Source: Paramacrobiotus metropolitanus
Taxonomy: Eukaryota; Tardigrada; Eutardigrada; Parachela; Macrobiotidae
DNA length: 64,000 nucleotides
Direction of reading: 5' to 3'
Assembly: GCF_019649055.1 (NCBI RefSeq)
Contig: NW_026570311.1
Coordinates: 310,001-374,000, forward strand
Part shown: positions 24,068-35,800 of the stretch, piece after piece
Layout: each line of letters starts with the position of its first letter
Numbering within the stretch: position 1 is the stretch's first letter
Made by a program: the position numbers and the translations under genes
Notes under the pieces: model-generated
Databases searched by the model: none
What the model saw: the letters and a program-made list of their open reading frames with translations, nothing else
What the model was told of the DNA's origin: nothing

Positions 24068-25090
24068 GTTTTCTGATCGGAGGGGTAGTTTCAGACCAAA
24101 CCGCTGTGTTGGTAGCAAAAACGTACTGCAAATTAGCTTATGCCAGTATCGTGGCTGTGCTGTAGAAGACCTCTTACTTTTCCATCCTCGTAACTCACAG
24201 TACAGTTTGGATACGGTAGTTTCTGGGCAAATACCACTAATACCAAGTTTATTGTGGCAAAACTTTGCCGAGACGATAAGATAGGACAATTCAAGGCTTT
24301 GCTACACCGGCAAATAGCAGGAAGCAGCCTTTACCCCAGCGCGAGGCTGATTCATTTGCTACTGTAACCGAAGACTCAAAGATAAATGTTACTTTCCGCT
24401 ATATATCTACGATGTAGCCCTCCCATGGGGTGCAGGGGTGATAAGAACTGCATATGCTTACTCTAAGTTTGCACTTTTGGTCGGCGAAACAGTTAGCAAA
24501 ATTTTCCTGTGTTGCGATCTAGTTCGTTCGAACGAGGCTATAGAAGTGATGGCATTTTATGCTGATAATTTTAATCAACAGAATACAAAAAACAGTTCCG
24601 AAACTAATTTTTTTGTGTTCCATTTTTATTACATTCCAAAGATCGTGGAAGCCGTTAGTAACGAATCTGTATCTGGAATCAACTGTCGGTATGTCAGTAT
24701 TCCCTTGACTGCATTGGGTCGGCGGCTTTTGGAAAAGTGTATAAAGCAAAGGTTACCAGCCCTAACGAAGTTGGCAGGGTTGCTTATAAGCGGTGGATTT
24801 TCTTAAATAAGAACGTGAAGAGCAGACTCGTGAGATGCTTCTGGAATTGCTAAAAATGCTTCTAAAAAGATGAATACAGACAAGGCTTTGCTGCACCGGC
24901 AAGTACTGTAAAACCTAAGACATTGTTTACGCGCAGTGCGAGGACTTGTTCCTTTGCTGCTGTAACCAAAGGCACAACGATTATTGCTGCGTGCAGCTGT
25001 ATATTTGTAAAAAGACTGTACCGAATTTGCTTGCGTTTTATGCGGGGCTTTCGGAAAAGTGTATGAAGCAGCGCCTTACCAGCTCTAACG
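24068..25090. other. Duplicated 5' flank, no supported gene
   Basis: Much of 24090-24760 aligns with 27880-28560, including gttgcgatcta and gatcgtggaagccgt words, in the upstream regions of the two sister genes. The 122-codon plus-strand frame 24438-24806 lies inside this flank and is not conserved as a frame. Near 24752-24800 a short echo of the kinase relic (accagc-ctaacg) appears. Confidence 0.5.
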
Positions 25091-25742
25091 CAGGGTACAA
25101 GGTTGCCGAAAAAGTGATGGATTTTCCTGAAGATGAACTTGAAAGCACCTGAAAATGCTAGAGCGATTTCAGCTGTGGGTGGACTTGAAACACGAATCGC
25201 TAGTGGCATATCGCAAGATCACTCCTAAACCCGGCAGACGAATATTATCCAAGTATGCCTTTGATTAAAGAGTGCGTAGAATTGTTCTGAGACTGTGTTT
25301 GCGTAGGTGGGGATTTGGATGCTCGACTAAAAGAGCTAAAACGTAAAATGGAGAGAGAGATGCTGGATATCGCAACAACAATACGGTATGCAGCGGACAC
25401 TGCAAATGGTCTTGACTTTTTCTGCGTCAGGGAAATATCGTACATAACCTTAAACCGATAAATGATTCTTAATTACAGCAGACGGTTTTCATGAACGCTT
25501 GGCACTTTGTGACCTCGATGATTCTGTGAAAATGGAAAACATGCTCTCGAGATATCGCGCACTATCAAGGCACTGTGGGGTATATGTCACCGGAAATGCT
25601 GCCGAAATTGCTTGACGATCCGTTTGCTAGTTATAAACCATCTCCTGACCGGAAGGCTGACGTTTGGAGTTTTGGTGGCATTATGTTAAATAGCAAACTG
25701 TGTTCGAAATATCGATGCCGTAAGGCTGTGCCAAAACGGTAA
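25091..25742 (+). pseudogene. Protein kinase domain relic
   Basis: Pieces of a kinase catalytic domain follow each other in order but in different frames. They are YKVAEKVMDF (Lys of subdomain II), LKHESLVAYRKI (subdomain IV-like), GGDLDARLKEL, then TANGLDFF (helix E-like), LCDLDDSV, and finally GTVGYMSPEMLPKLL and KADVWSFGGIM (subdomains VIII-IX). The HRD catalytic loop is not readable (FCVREISYI in its place), and stops and frameshifts separate the blocks. The GTxGYMSPE and DVWSFG signatures make the family assignment fairly safe. The subfamily is not identifiable. Confidence 0.65.
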
Positions 25743-26350
25743 ACTCCTTGAGATATTTGCTCGTGCGGCCTTACCATACCCCAACACGGTACCATATCGG
25801 TACTGTATCCCGTGCACCTTTGCAACAGTTAGTAACGTACATACTACACCTATTCGCGACTTCGCGAACAGAAATAGGAACACTGCAAAAGGATTACTTT
25901 CAGCTTTATACAGAAAATGTTGACTTGTAAAATGAGACGGAGAAACTGCTAAGTGATTCATTCGTTTCCTACGAGGAGTCTCAATAAAACTTTGTATTAT
26001 ACTAATTGGTGATGATAAAGAAGATCAACCGGAAGAGGACCGTTAGAATTGGTGAGAGCCGGTAGGATAAACTGTTTTCTGTTTTTAGAGGTTCAGTGAA
26101 AAACATTATGCATAGTAATGTGACCATTGTCTTGGATACTGTCCCGCCTCTCTTCACTGGGATATTTTTTTTATTCAACGTACATGCAGCTGCGCGCCTC
26201 GTGTGCATGAACATGCGCTTAGTAACTTTAAGAATTCATTTTCTGCTTCGGTGAGTTTTCATTAGCTTTCATCTTCGCATTAAAGCGTATTTAATAAAGC
26301 GTATTAAAGCATATCTTTACACCAGCTAAAAAATTGTTCCGAAGGCTGAG
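25743..26350. other. Intergenic; 3' flank of the membrane-protein copy
   Basis: This is homologous to the flank at 21.97-22.39 kb. No gene is recognised. Confidence 0.5.
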
Positions 26351-27876
26351 TTAATATCTGGCCGGTGGTTGTTGCGAAGTGGTGACAGTAGTCGCGGTCA
26401 CTTCCGCGTAGGAGGGAGGCGCTCCCGCATAAGATGGCATCGGTTCGTACGTCCCAACAACAACCGGCCGCGTCGTCGTTATCGTTCCGCGAGCCAAGAC
26501 CACTGGACGTACTGCCGCGCGCCGGCGACTGCCAACCGCCGCAGCAATTGCGTAGAACACGATGACGAAAAAGAACACACAGCCGGTGATGATTCCGCTG
26601 ATTGCGCCGGCGCTCAACCCGTCGTCGTAATAATAATCTGTAACACAGCATAAATAAAAAAGTGTCATATCAGAAAATTAAGCAAAAATCGTACTGTTGT
26701 TATGGGAGCTGCTGCAAGACTGTCTGGAATACGCTGGATTCCGTCCAGTGTCGAAAGTGAAAGAGCTCGGACAATTTACCCGATCCGTTGAATAATCTCT
26801 ATCACATATGTAGTCATCGTTCACATAGCCAGATAACGCGCTACAATAAGTATTGTGCGACGAAGATGTGTCTGCAGCAAAGACAACGCAATGTCACATT
26901 AAACGATAACGTATCGCTTCGCGCGTGTTAGCTTCTTTAGAATTCTCTGTGGCCGTTTACCTTCGACGATAACGTAGTCGATAAAAGCCTCATGTGAGCC
27001 GGTAGCGGACGAAGCGCTACGGAAGTATTCAAAGGAAATTGATGGTTGTTTGACGTACGATGTTCGGGTTTGCGCGACGGAGGCAGGATTGGAAAATGCG
27101 GATTGGGAACCGGTTAAATCTTTTAGGAGGTTGCGTGAATATGTGTTCTTCTCGTAGATTCTAACTCGGTCGTTCGTAGGTAGATTGAATTTACTGCAAA
27201 TAGCGTTGCTGTCAACAAACTGAATTTATTTCAAAATATTTGTCTGTACCGGATGTTGAGATAGATGCTGTAATAGTTGTACGACATCCCACAGTTTGAA
27301 TCCAGTGTCACATTGAGATAGCACGTTCCCGGCTGCAGTTTCGTCACAACGTAATACCGAAATGTGCCCGCTCTGCCACTGTACATGTAGGGGCAATCTA
27401 TCGTCAGGCTCCGGTTGCATCGATCCTCCAGGTCGACTAAATATTTGCGGTAAAATCTTTCGGTTGTTAATTTTTCGCAAAGAAAAACTCTACGCATTGC
27501 AGCCATAAGGTAACAACGTTCGGCAGTGCTTCAGGAAATCTTTTAATTCAGAATACAAGACAAAAATTTACGTATATACCTTTTGATTCTAATTTACGCA
27601 TATATCTATATATGAAAATTATATACGTATCAAAATAATTATTTATGTGCGCCGTTTATTTTAGCAGATACAAGTTACAAAAGTATAAAAACTTTCCATG
27701 TCGCGATAATATATACATATCTGTATATTTCTCTATATTGAAATCTTGTTAATATTACAGGACATTGTTTTTTACTCTTACTCACATGACTGATACGAGG
27801 CGTATCCATACGATGACCGAATGAGTAGGAAAATTACCAAACTGACGCCGACGAAAGCACACATCATCGCATTCAT
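26351..27876 (-). CDS. Type I membrane protein, tail with PPxY (sister of 22.4-kb gene)
   Basis: Exons are 27786-27876, 27250-27436, 26961-27193, 26695-26871 and 26351-26637, giving 324 residues. The signal peptide starts MNAMMCAFVGVSLVIFLLI. Exon 2 has RCNRSLTIDCPYMYSGRAGTF and NVTLDSNC, exon 3 DRVRIYE to IDYVIVE, and exon 4 YCSALSGYVNDDYICDRD, RVNCP and SRQSC. After the helix the tail reads ITTTRPVVVGTYEPMPSY, followed by GAPPSYAEVT. It therefore keeps the PPxY motif that its sister lost. The role is unknown; the tail suggests coupling to a WW-domain partner. Confidence 0.8.
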
Positions 27877-28688
27877 GTTTATTGTAGTATTTCAGACGAA
27901 ACTGAAATGTTGGTGGAAAAACTGTCGCGTAAATTATTTTACGACAGTATCGTGAGTATGCTCTCAGAGACCTTCTACTTTTCTACCCTCACTAGTCACA
28001 AACTTAAGGTATAAGTGTATGGACAGTATCTGTGCAAACACTGTGCCATTATTATTATCAAATTTAGTGTGACAACACCGTGCCGAGACGATAAGATAGA
28101 ATGCTTTGTTTGCTAAACCTGTAAGTAACTTGAAGCAGCCTTTACCCCGGGCTGCGAGGCTGATTCTGTGCTGCTGTAACCAAAGACCCAAAGATAGTTG
28201 TTAAGTTGCGCAATATACCTTTGATGGTGCCTTTTGCGGCTGCGGAGGAGTAATAAGAAGCGCAATTTAGCTTATTCTAAGCTTGCACGTTTTAATCGAC
28301 GAAACAGTTGATTAAATTGTTTTATATGTTGCGATCTAAATCGTTCTAGAGAAACTATACAGAAGTTGTTTAACAGGATATAAAAAAAAATTCCGAAGTT
28401 TAATTTTTTGTGTCTCATTTCATTCCACTCGAAAGATCATGGAAGCCGTGGGTGACGAAGTTGTGTTTGGAATCAACTGCCAGTATGTTTACACAGGCTC
28501 TGACTGCATTGCGTCGGGGGCCTTTTTATGTATGCGTGTGTTATGCGTGTGCACACTTTGCTATATGTACGGCTTCTCCTGAAAAAAATACGCACCTCCT
28601 CGTATAGAAAGAACATGTTATTTACCGCCGTAATACACTAATGTTAGGTTTTAGTATATTGTAATATTATGTACCTTTTTTCATGCAG
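27877..28688. other. Duplicated 5' flank, no supported gene
   Basis: This aligns with 24.09-24.76 kb. No coding evidence was found. Confidence 0.5.
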
Positions 28689-29244
28689 ATTGCGGATAAT
28701 AATCAAAGGAGTAGCATTCAGTGACACCATAATTTATGTTGGAATGTCATCGTTGGATTCAAATCGATTGTTCATCGATCAGTACAATACATCGACAGGG
28801 CAGTGGAATTTACTCCCAGACATGCCGGCGGTCTGGCACCGGAAATGCTGCACATTCGATATGGTTACGTTGCAGGGCCAAATTTATTTTATTGGCGAAG
28901 ACTACTTTAAAGGCGAAGACATGGCAAGTTGTTTAGACATGCAAAGCCGGACTTGGAGGAATATCAAACCGCCTTTTCATTCCCGATCCGAACATTTTAC
29001 GACCGTTATCAACAATCGATTGCACATTTTCGGTAGCGATGACCTTCCTTCTGTCTCAACGGAAGCTATGCCAAAATCCCGTCCTGACTCAACAAAAGTG
29101 GAAGTTTACGATGCCGATCACGATATGTGGTCACCCAGAACTGTTTATTTAACTGGAATTGAAGACTTTGTATCTTGCAACGCCGTTTGCACCGTTACAA
29201 ATTTGTTTTTGAGATTTCCGCGCCTCTGTTCGCCGGTTTATTAA
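28689..29244 (+). CDS. Kelch-repeat protein, partial
   Basis: After an acceptor-like tttttcatgcag (ends 28688) an open frame reads about 185 residues. Kelch-type blades are visible: DTIIYVGMSS, YNTSTGQWNLLPDMP, GQIYFIGEDY, MQSRTWRNIKPPF, NRLHIFGSDD and VEVYDADHDMWSP. The stop at 29244 is followed by AATAAA at 29287. No BTB or BACK domain or start exon could be found upstream, and only about two to three blades are present where a propeller needs five to seven. It is probably a truncated copy or the last exon of a longer Kelch-like gene. It lies just upstream of the receptor-like gene, on the same strand. Confidence 0.5.
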
Positions 29245-30053
29245 TGTCCCTATAAGCCGTTTCTGAGGTTGATGCTTATCCAGTAAAATAAAAATCTACT
29301 GTGCTCTGTCAGCTGCACTATGATAGATGGAGTTAAACTGAAATTCTGACGTTTCAAGAAAACATAAGGTACATGATACACCTAAACCAAAAATCGGGCA
29401 GTTAAATACAAAAGCCACGATCGTTGTCAATGGCGTCCATGTGTTTGACGCTCTTATCGCCGCGAAGACCGCAGCAAAAACTTTCAATGCCAAGTCCAAG
29501 ATGAACAACAGGCGTGAATAGGTGCGGCATCAAACAAACGACAAGTTTAAACCGGTGTCGGAAAAGAAACGGAGTAAACGGTTCAACTTGGAGAGTTTCT
29601 TTTTGCCAATTCCTCGTTTTTTTCCCTTTCTTTCATCGTCAGGAAACTCCATGCAGATAGGTCTATTTCCTGAAAAAGAACTCAGTCCCATGATTACACC
29701 CGCGCTATGTGCCAGGTTGTAATTCTTCATCATGCACGTAGCGCAAACACTGCGGCGAGTGCTCTGACGCTCTGGCGCGAGTAAAAGGCTTCCCGTAATT
29801 TTGGGTATCGTGTGTCTTTGTACATACAGATACAGCCGGATTCGCATAACGCTGCTACAGACAGTTTAAACACAACCTCATTCAGTCGCAGATTTACACC
29901 CAAATCCATTTGTGAAACTAATGTACATACGTTGGCCACTCAGTTACGATTGAAAAATGTGTATCATATGCGATGCGTGCAACAGGAAGAAACAAATAGC
30001 GATAATTTGTCTGCGCACTTTACAGATGTTCGCTGCACTAGAAAAAGGGAAAC
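29245..30053. other. Intergenic, nothing recognised
   Basis: Only unsupported short frames occur between the Kelch fragment and the receptor-like gene. Confidence 0.4.
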
Positions 30054-31754
30054 ATGGAGCTGCATTCGATGTGCTCACGGGATCTTGTTCTGCTCAATCA
30101 CTCTGCTTTAGATTTTGTCAGTGTGGCAAATGTTATGCCATATGGCGAAGAAATCTTCCAAGAGCCGGGCTGTTTCTGGGGGATCACAGTTAGCCTCCTC
30201 AAAGCCGTTTCCGTCGTTCACTCCCACAGGTACGTAATCACTCCTAAACCACTCCACAGCCAATGCTGGATAATGCCACTGTGGTAATCGCTGTCTCTGA
30301 ATCCATTTAATTTAATGCGTAATCGCGAATGCGCTTGCAGGTTAGTATTGTCGGCCGTCACACCACCCACCCGTCGCATTGTGCTCGATAACGCGCCTTA
30401 CGACGGCGCTCCGGCCGATGTTCTGTACAACATCTCCTCCATCAGTGCTTGTCCGATCGCGATTAGCGAGCTGCGGCTCCGTCATTTCGATCTGATTCCG
30501 GGATATTTGACGCGAGAGTACTATCTAGCGGCTCAGCGATCACTTCTGTACAAGAGCGAGCTGTACGACTCTATTCTGGCCGGATTAGTGCGGAGTTTCG
30601 ATCTCAAAACATGGGCTACCTTGGCTGGACTAATCCTAACGATTCTTGTTATTTTGTAGCTGGTGAAAACCGTCGAAATTTACGGATGTTTTGGGAAACA
30701 AAGCAAAAACTCGATAAACTCCCGTCAAATTTATGTGCTCTTCATTACGTTTGTGGATGTTACATGGGATACATTTCAAAACCTGCTCGGACACGGTAAA
30801 TGGTCACTGTGTATGTCTGTATGATCAAGCAGTTCATTACCTCATACCACTTATTTGCGACAGGAAAGGCAAAGTATTTGAAACGAGTGAGAGCGAAGAA
30901 CGTTTTGGTGTTGGTGTGGCTGCCCTGGTCCACCTTCATCGCTCCCATTTTGACGTCGTTCATGACCTCCAACTTTGCGGAACGTTCGCAGCCGTTAATT
31001 TTTAGCTCCTTTGATCGGTTTTTGATCTCCGATTTCCGGCTGCTCGTACGAAAGGGATCAAGCTATAGCCAGTTTCTGGTGAGACATACTCGAAGAACTG
31101 AGTCAAATTATTGTTGTCGAATACTTAATTTTGACAGCATGTAAAACCTATGATAGCAACATCGAATTTTTATAGAACACGCAGCAGCTACCGTCTCGGA
31201 AAATGGAAGTTGTCGACACCGGTAGCTCCAACGCGCTGTATCTTGCCTACGCTGTCCAACGGTCATCCATAGAAAACGTGGCTGTCGTCTGCAACACCGA
31301 CGAAATTGTCGAATGCGAAGCGATGGACTTTGTGCGTGTCGCCCCGTTAGAGCTTCGTAACTGGATCAGCGCACTGCAAACCCGAAGGAATTCTTCCCTT
31401 ACACGTCCTTTACACAAACAGTAGGCCGCGATTTTGGTGCTGATCTGCTCATTAACGGCCATTTTCCTAACCCTTGACGGTGTTCGTAGTATTCTAACGC
31501 TGTCGCAAGTGGGCATCACGAAGCACTGGGTGGGTCTTCACCGGCTGATCCATATGGGCAACGCCTCCGGAATGCGTCAGAACATGGAGCATAACCACGT
31601 CATCACCATGAGCCGAATGGGCGGTGTGATCCAGCTGTGCTTCTTCCTGCTGGGAGCGTCGACGCTATACTTTGTATATGAAGTGTCTGGAATCGTATGC
31701 GCCAGAATGGTGTTTTTAAAGCAGTCTCATGCACCACCATGGCGGAGGAAATGA
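30054..31754 (+). CDS. Ionotropic receptor-like (iGluR superfamily) gene, possibly decayed
   Basis: The exons I can join are 30054-30229 (5' limit uncertain), 30341-30795, 30864-31078, 31176-31420 and 31490-31754. Read through, they give the order of an ionotropic glutamate-type receptor. An S1-like part (WGITVSLLKAV to IAISELRLRHFDLIPGY) is followed by an M1-like helix starting FDLKTW, a pore-loop-like WDTFQNLLGHG, M3 (RAKNVLVLVWLPWSTFIAPI, LTSF), an S2 part (IFSSFDRFLISDFRLLVRKG) and M4 (MSRMGGVIQLCFFLL, VYEVSG). A TAG at 30657-30659 directly follows the M1-like segment. It is either a nonsense mutation or the end of a 72-nt in-frame intron. The protein would be a plasma-membrane ligand-gated channel, with chemosensory use in protostomes. 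No full amino-terminal domain is seen. Confidence 0.55.
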
Positions 31755-31894
31755 TATTATTTGTGAATGCTAACTGACTAGTTGTACGGTTATTCTGTGC
31801 TTTTATAGAAGCACTCTTTTATGCTAACAAACGTAAAAATTTCTGCCGTTCAATAATGTAATGCTTGGATATCGGTGGGCTTAATTCATGTGCA

Positions 31895-32050
31895 TGAAAA
31901 GACAGAAACTGACAGCTCTTTACAACAACAGAAATGGAGCGGCCCAGTAAAGCTCGCTTGAGCTGCTTCCCATGATACACCAAGCGTCTTCTCCTGGAGC
32001 AATAGTCCCTGTAGCCAGCAGAAGCACCACTACGCTACGCGGCACGAACG
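31895..32050 (-). pseudogene. Relic of small membrane-protein gene, copy 1
   Basis: This is closely similar to 53480-53640 (aacaacagaaatggagcg, gagctgcttc, agcagaagcaccac). On the minus strand SVVVLLLATG matches the helix of the 53.5-kb copy, but the frame then shifts before the basic tail. Confidence 0.6.
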
Positions 32051-32819
32051 GTATGACTGGCCTGCATTACATCAGGTGCTTACGGTTAGGCGAATTTCTT
32101 GAATACCTGCCAGGCAAGTACTAGTAATCAAGCAATCGTCTAACCGTAAGCCTATATTTAGTCGGTCGGAGCAGAGCTCATCAGCTTATATAAATCACTA
32201 TTCACAAAATATCTTGGCTATTTTGTGCGACATAGCTGTACGGCCGCGTACTGTGCAAATGCCTAATAAAATCTGATGTACACGGTACATAAGCGCATGG
32301 CTGACAGCCTTCTCGAATCAGCCAGAATTATTGACAGTAACTTCATAAGCCCGAAAAAGAAGCATCTCCAGGAAAATCGGGCTAGTACTATGTTACAACA
32401 TTACACCGCAACACTGATGCATGTTTTTGGGGTTTGGGTTTGGGCTGGGTTTGGACGGCGGATCCGCGTCCATCGGTGGATTACCGCGGTGCGTGGTGCG
32501 TGGACGGTCTGCAGGGTCTGGAGCTGGTTGAGCTGTATGGCCGGAATCAGTTTTCTGTTTGTTTAAGGCGCTACAGGCAGCTGATGACTGTCAGACATTT
32601 GGCGAAGTGCAGAGAATTTATTCCTTTACATTCCGTTGTAGTGAGTCAAATATAACTTTATGGAATACTTTAAAAGACATTTGAATGAAACAGTCTTGTA
32701 AAAGTTGCAATATTTTTATTTCAAAGAATACTTTCAACCGGTACGGAGATCAAATTATTAATTTAACGTTATCACATAACTCGCGAACAACAGTCGGTAT
32801 GATTCCTCACTGGCACTGG

Positions 32820-35800
32820 CTATCGCCACAGACCGGTAGACCGATTGTAAACCATGGGGCTGTCTGCTGGACAGTTGTAGGCCTGTGCGAATTCTCTGAA
32901 AGTGGCCATCTCTCCATTGACTCTCCACCGATCCGGTGCATGTGAACCAGCCATTAGATCAGATTCCATTCCACACCAGTTCTACAAGAATTTGGCTTGC
33001 AGATAAAATGTTCTTGCTATAAATTTTTATTTTGCTAATTACTGTACGTCGTAGCTTTCGTTAGTTACCTGAGCTGCTGATAGGAAAAACATCATTTTAT
33101 TTGTATAGTTTTGCAATCCCGGCAAATGTAGGTCATGGCCGTTGTGATGTAAATGTAGTTGGTACGCCTTCAACGATAAAACCTTTCTGATTATTTTCAT
33201 AATGAAGTGGAACTTAATCGATGAAGTAGAACTTACATCGAATGCGGTCCGTAGTCCGCCAGCATCCGCGATATTCTCCGACAGAGTTTGATTTCCGTTG
33301 ACATTGCCAGAAGGTGTTTTGTACTGACTGTACTGCTCCACAATCAACGAAGCTTTGCTGTCGAATGTCATTCGCGACGAATTGCTCCACCAGTTAATCA
33401 TGTTACCTGCCACATTGAATTTCGAACCTAGATACAAATACATTATTATCCACCAGTTAAAGCATTCAAAAACCTTTGCCGAAACGTCAGAGCATATAAT
33501 GAACCTTGATCATCAAAGCCATGTGTCATCTCGTGCCCGATCACGTGACCTAAGCTGCCGTAATTGCAGTACTCGGGAAGACCGCCGTCGAAAAACGGCG
33601 GTTGTGTGAAGCCGGCAAAAATGGCTGGAAATAAGATTCGTGTTTCGTTTTATAAAGCAAATAAATTTTATTTTGAAAATTAGTTTTTTTTATTAGATTT
33701 GCGTAAGTGATAAGTGTACTACAGTACAGACTGTAAGTCTTAAGTTCGTGCGCTCTGATGTTAGTACCTATGATGTTGTATCTCGGCCTATATGCTGCAT
33801 TCACGGTTACGGTGTAGAGTCGATCCAGTATGTACTCCCGCGTATTGCTGTTCTCTAATCGCTGCGTTTGCCGAATTTTGTTGTCGCGATTTAACTCCAG
33901 TAACGTATTGAACCATCCCTCGCCGACCGTAACCTACAACCGTTTTATCACTTTACAGGACATCGCGTCGCCAGTCTGTGAGCCAACAGGATATTAATTT
34001 TACTCACATTCCCGTACATCTCCTCAATGAGGGAAATGTTGTGAGCGTAAAATTCCGGGTAGGCAATAAACTCCAGCATGCCATGCAGTTTCTCCAGGGC
34101 GCGTGCGCGCGTCTTGGTGTCCATCCATTCGGCGCTGTTCAAGCGTTTCGCGAAAGCAGTGCGGATATTTCTAGCCATATCCGAGACCTAGTAACACTGA
34201 AGCGTCGAAACCCACTTTTATGCGAGCTTTATTTCTATTTTTTCACCTTTTGTTTGACATGTTTGTCGAGGATTTTATCCACATAGAATGACGCGACGGC
34301 TAGCGGCAGCCAGGCTTCCACAATCCCTATGCAACGTTTCCAGAGGGGATCTGTCTTATTCTTCCCTGACAATATCCGTCCCTGCCGATCGAACGTGTCA
34401 AATAGTGACGGCGCGAGATCCCAACTGTAGCGGGCAACGATCATCCAGCCCAGAAGGTTGGCCTGGAAGCGCTTGCCCTCCACACCTAGCTTCTCAATCT
34501 CCGCCATCTTCTTATCCAAAGCCACAAGGGCAGCCGGCTTCTGGACGTTAACGACCATGTTCTCGTTGACCAAATGGCCCATGCCGGCAAAGGTCAGGGA
34601 AGCGCGGATAAAATCAGTGAGGCCGTCAGAGAAATCGGATCGGAAGAACAAACTGGAGCTCACATTAGCCAATGTTCGGAGGTTGTAGAAATTTTCGTTT
34701 ACCTCCGAGCTGGTTGGATAGATCTTCAATTGTAAAAATACTACGATAAATCCTTACTGAGATTATTATCAGAAGTACTCATCTGCGTAAGGGAAGTGTA
34801 CATATTTAAAACCATAATTGCTATTTGTTTTATGCTTTTCCTTACGTCAGTTAAGAAGGTTAAGAAATCCATGGTTTTATTCAGATGCATCTGAATATCT
34901 GTCCAGTTATACCGCGATGCGGAATCACTGTTCATCGTGGACATGTTAGCAAATATCCGTGTGACATTGAGCATAAAACTGGGATACGTAGCAAGGTATT
35001 TTGTAGCGACACTACCCAGCCCCATCGGAATGCCAATGGACAGTCGATTAATGGAGGAGTTGTGCTCATCCACAACAACGCTCATCTAAAGGACAGTCGT
35101 CACTTCTTCAGATTTCCGGCACATTTTAGGAATTTGTATCTCAGAAATCACAAAGAATACATACGCTTAACAACGGTTCAGAGCCGTATTGGGCTAAATA
35201 AATCAGCGCTTTCCACAGGTCGAACGCGTCGGGATCCCAGTTGGGCGCCAGGATGGGCCAACCGCCAATAGTCTTTTGCAGAATATCCACAACCGGCTGC
35301 ACGCCATTCTTACGTAAAGCATCTGTGAAAAATGTGTTGCATGTAAAGTCATTAAAGTTATTATCCATTTATAGAAAATTGTCGGCACTCACCAGCACGT
35401 GCGACGTGCTAGTTTCCTTGTGCAAATAAACAGTGAAAAAGGATATTTCATTACCTTTATCAAGGCATAGCTTGTACAACTTCCGCGCTGCTCCTCGCGC
35501 GTGGCTGGCTTCGGTTTCGTTACTCTCCAAAAGGACTGAACATATGCATTGGCTTAAATCAGCACCATAATTGGTCTTCTGCAAAATGTAGTTTATCAGA
35601 GGCTGCCATAAAGACGGCTGTCCGTGGGTATCTCAGCGAAGGGAGGGCGGCCAGATGAAGTCTCAAAGAATTTCCTGTTGAGGAAATTCTGAAAAATGGC
35701 GACGGAGCGGAATCGAACCGCTGGCTACCGAGTGTGTGATCCACGTAGCACAGCCACTGTGCCATCGCCGTTGTTGGCTGAGATCAAGATTTTTGTGCTT

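Noticed and set aside
24438-24806. 122-codon plus-strand open frame as a gene
   Set aside because: The homologous DNA at 28.2-28.6 kb does not keep the frame, so the similarity reflects duplicated non-coding flank.
31422-31424. In-frame TAG in a conserved receptor segment, looking like stop-codon recoding
   Set aside because: A 69-nt intron (GTAGGC at 31421 to TAG at 31489) removes it and joins the frame. The relic at 38.9 kb keeps the same GTAGGC donor and acceptor.
33069-33443. 134-codon frame as a separate small gene
   Set aside because: It is two peptidase exons (33237-33427 and 33069-33167) read through the intron between them.
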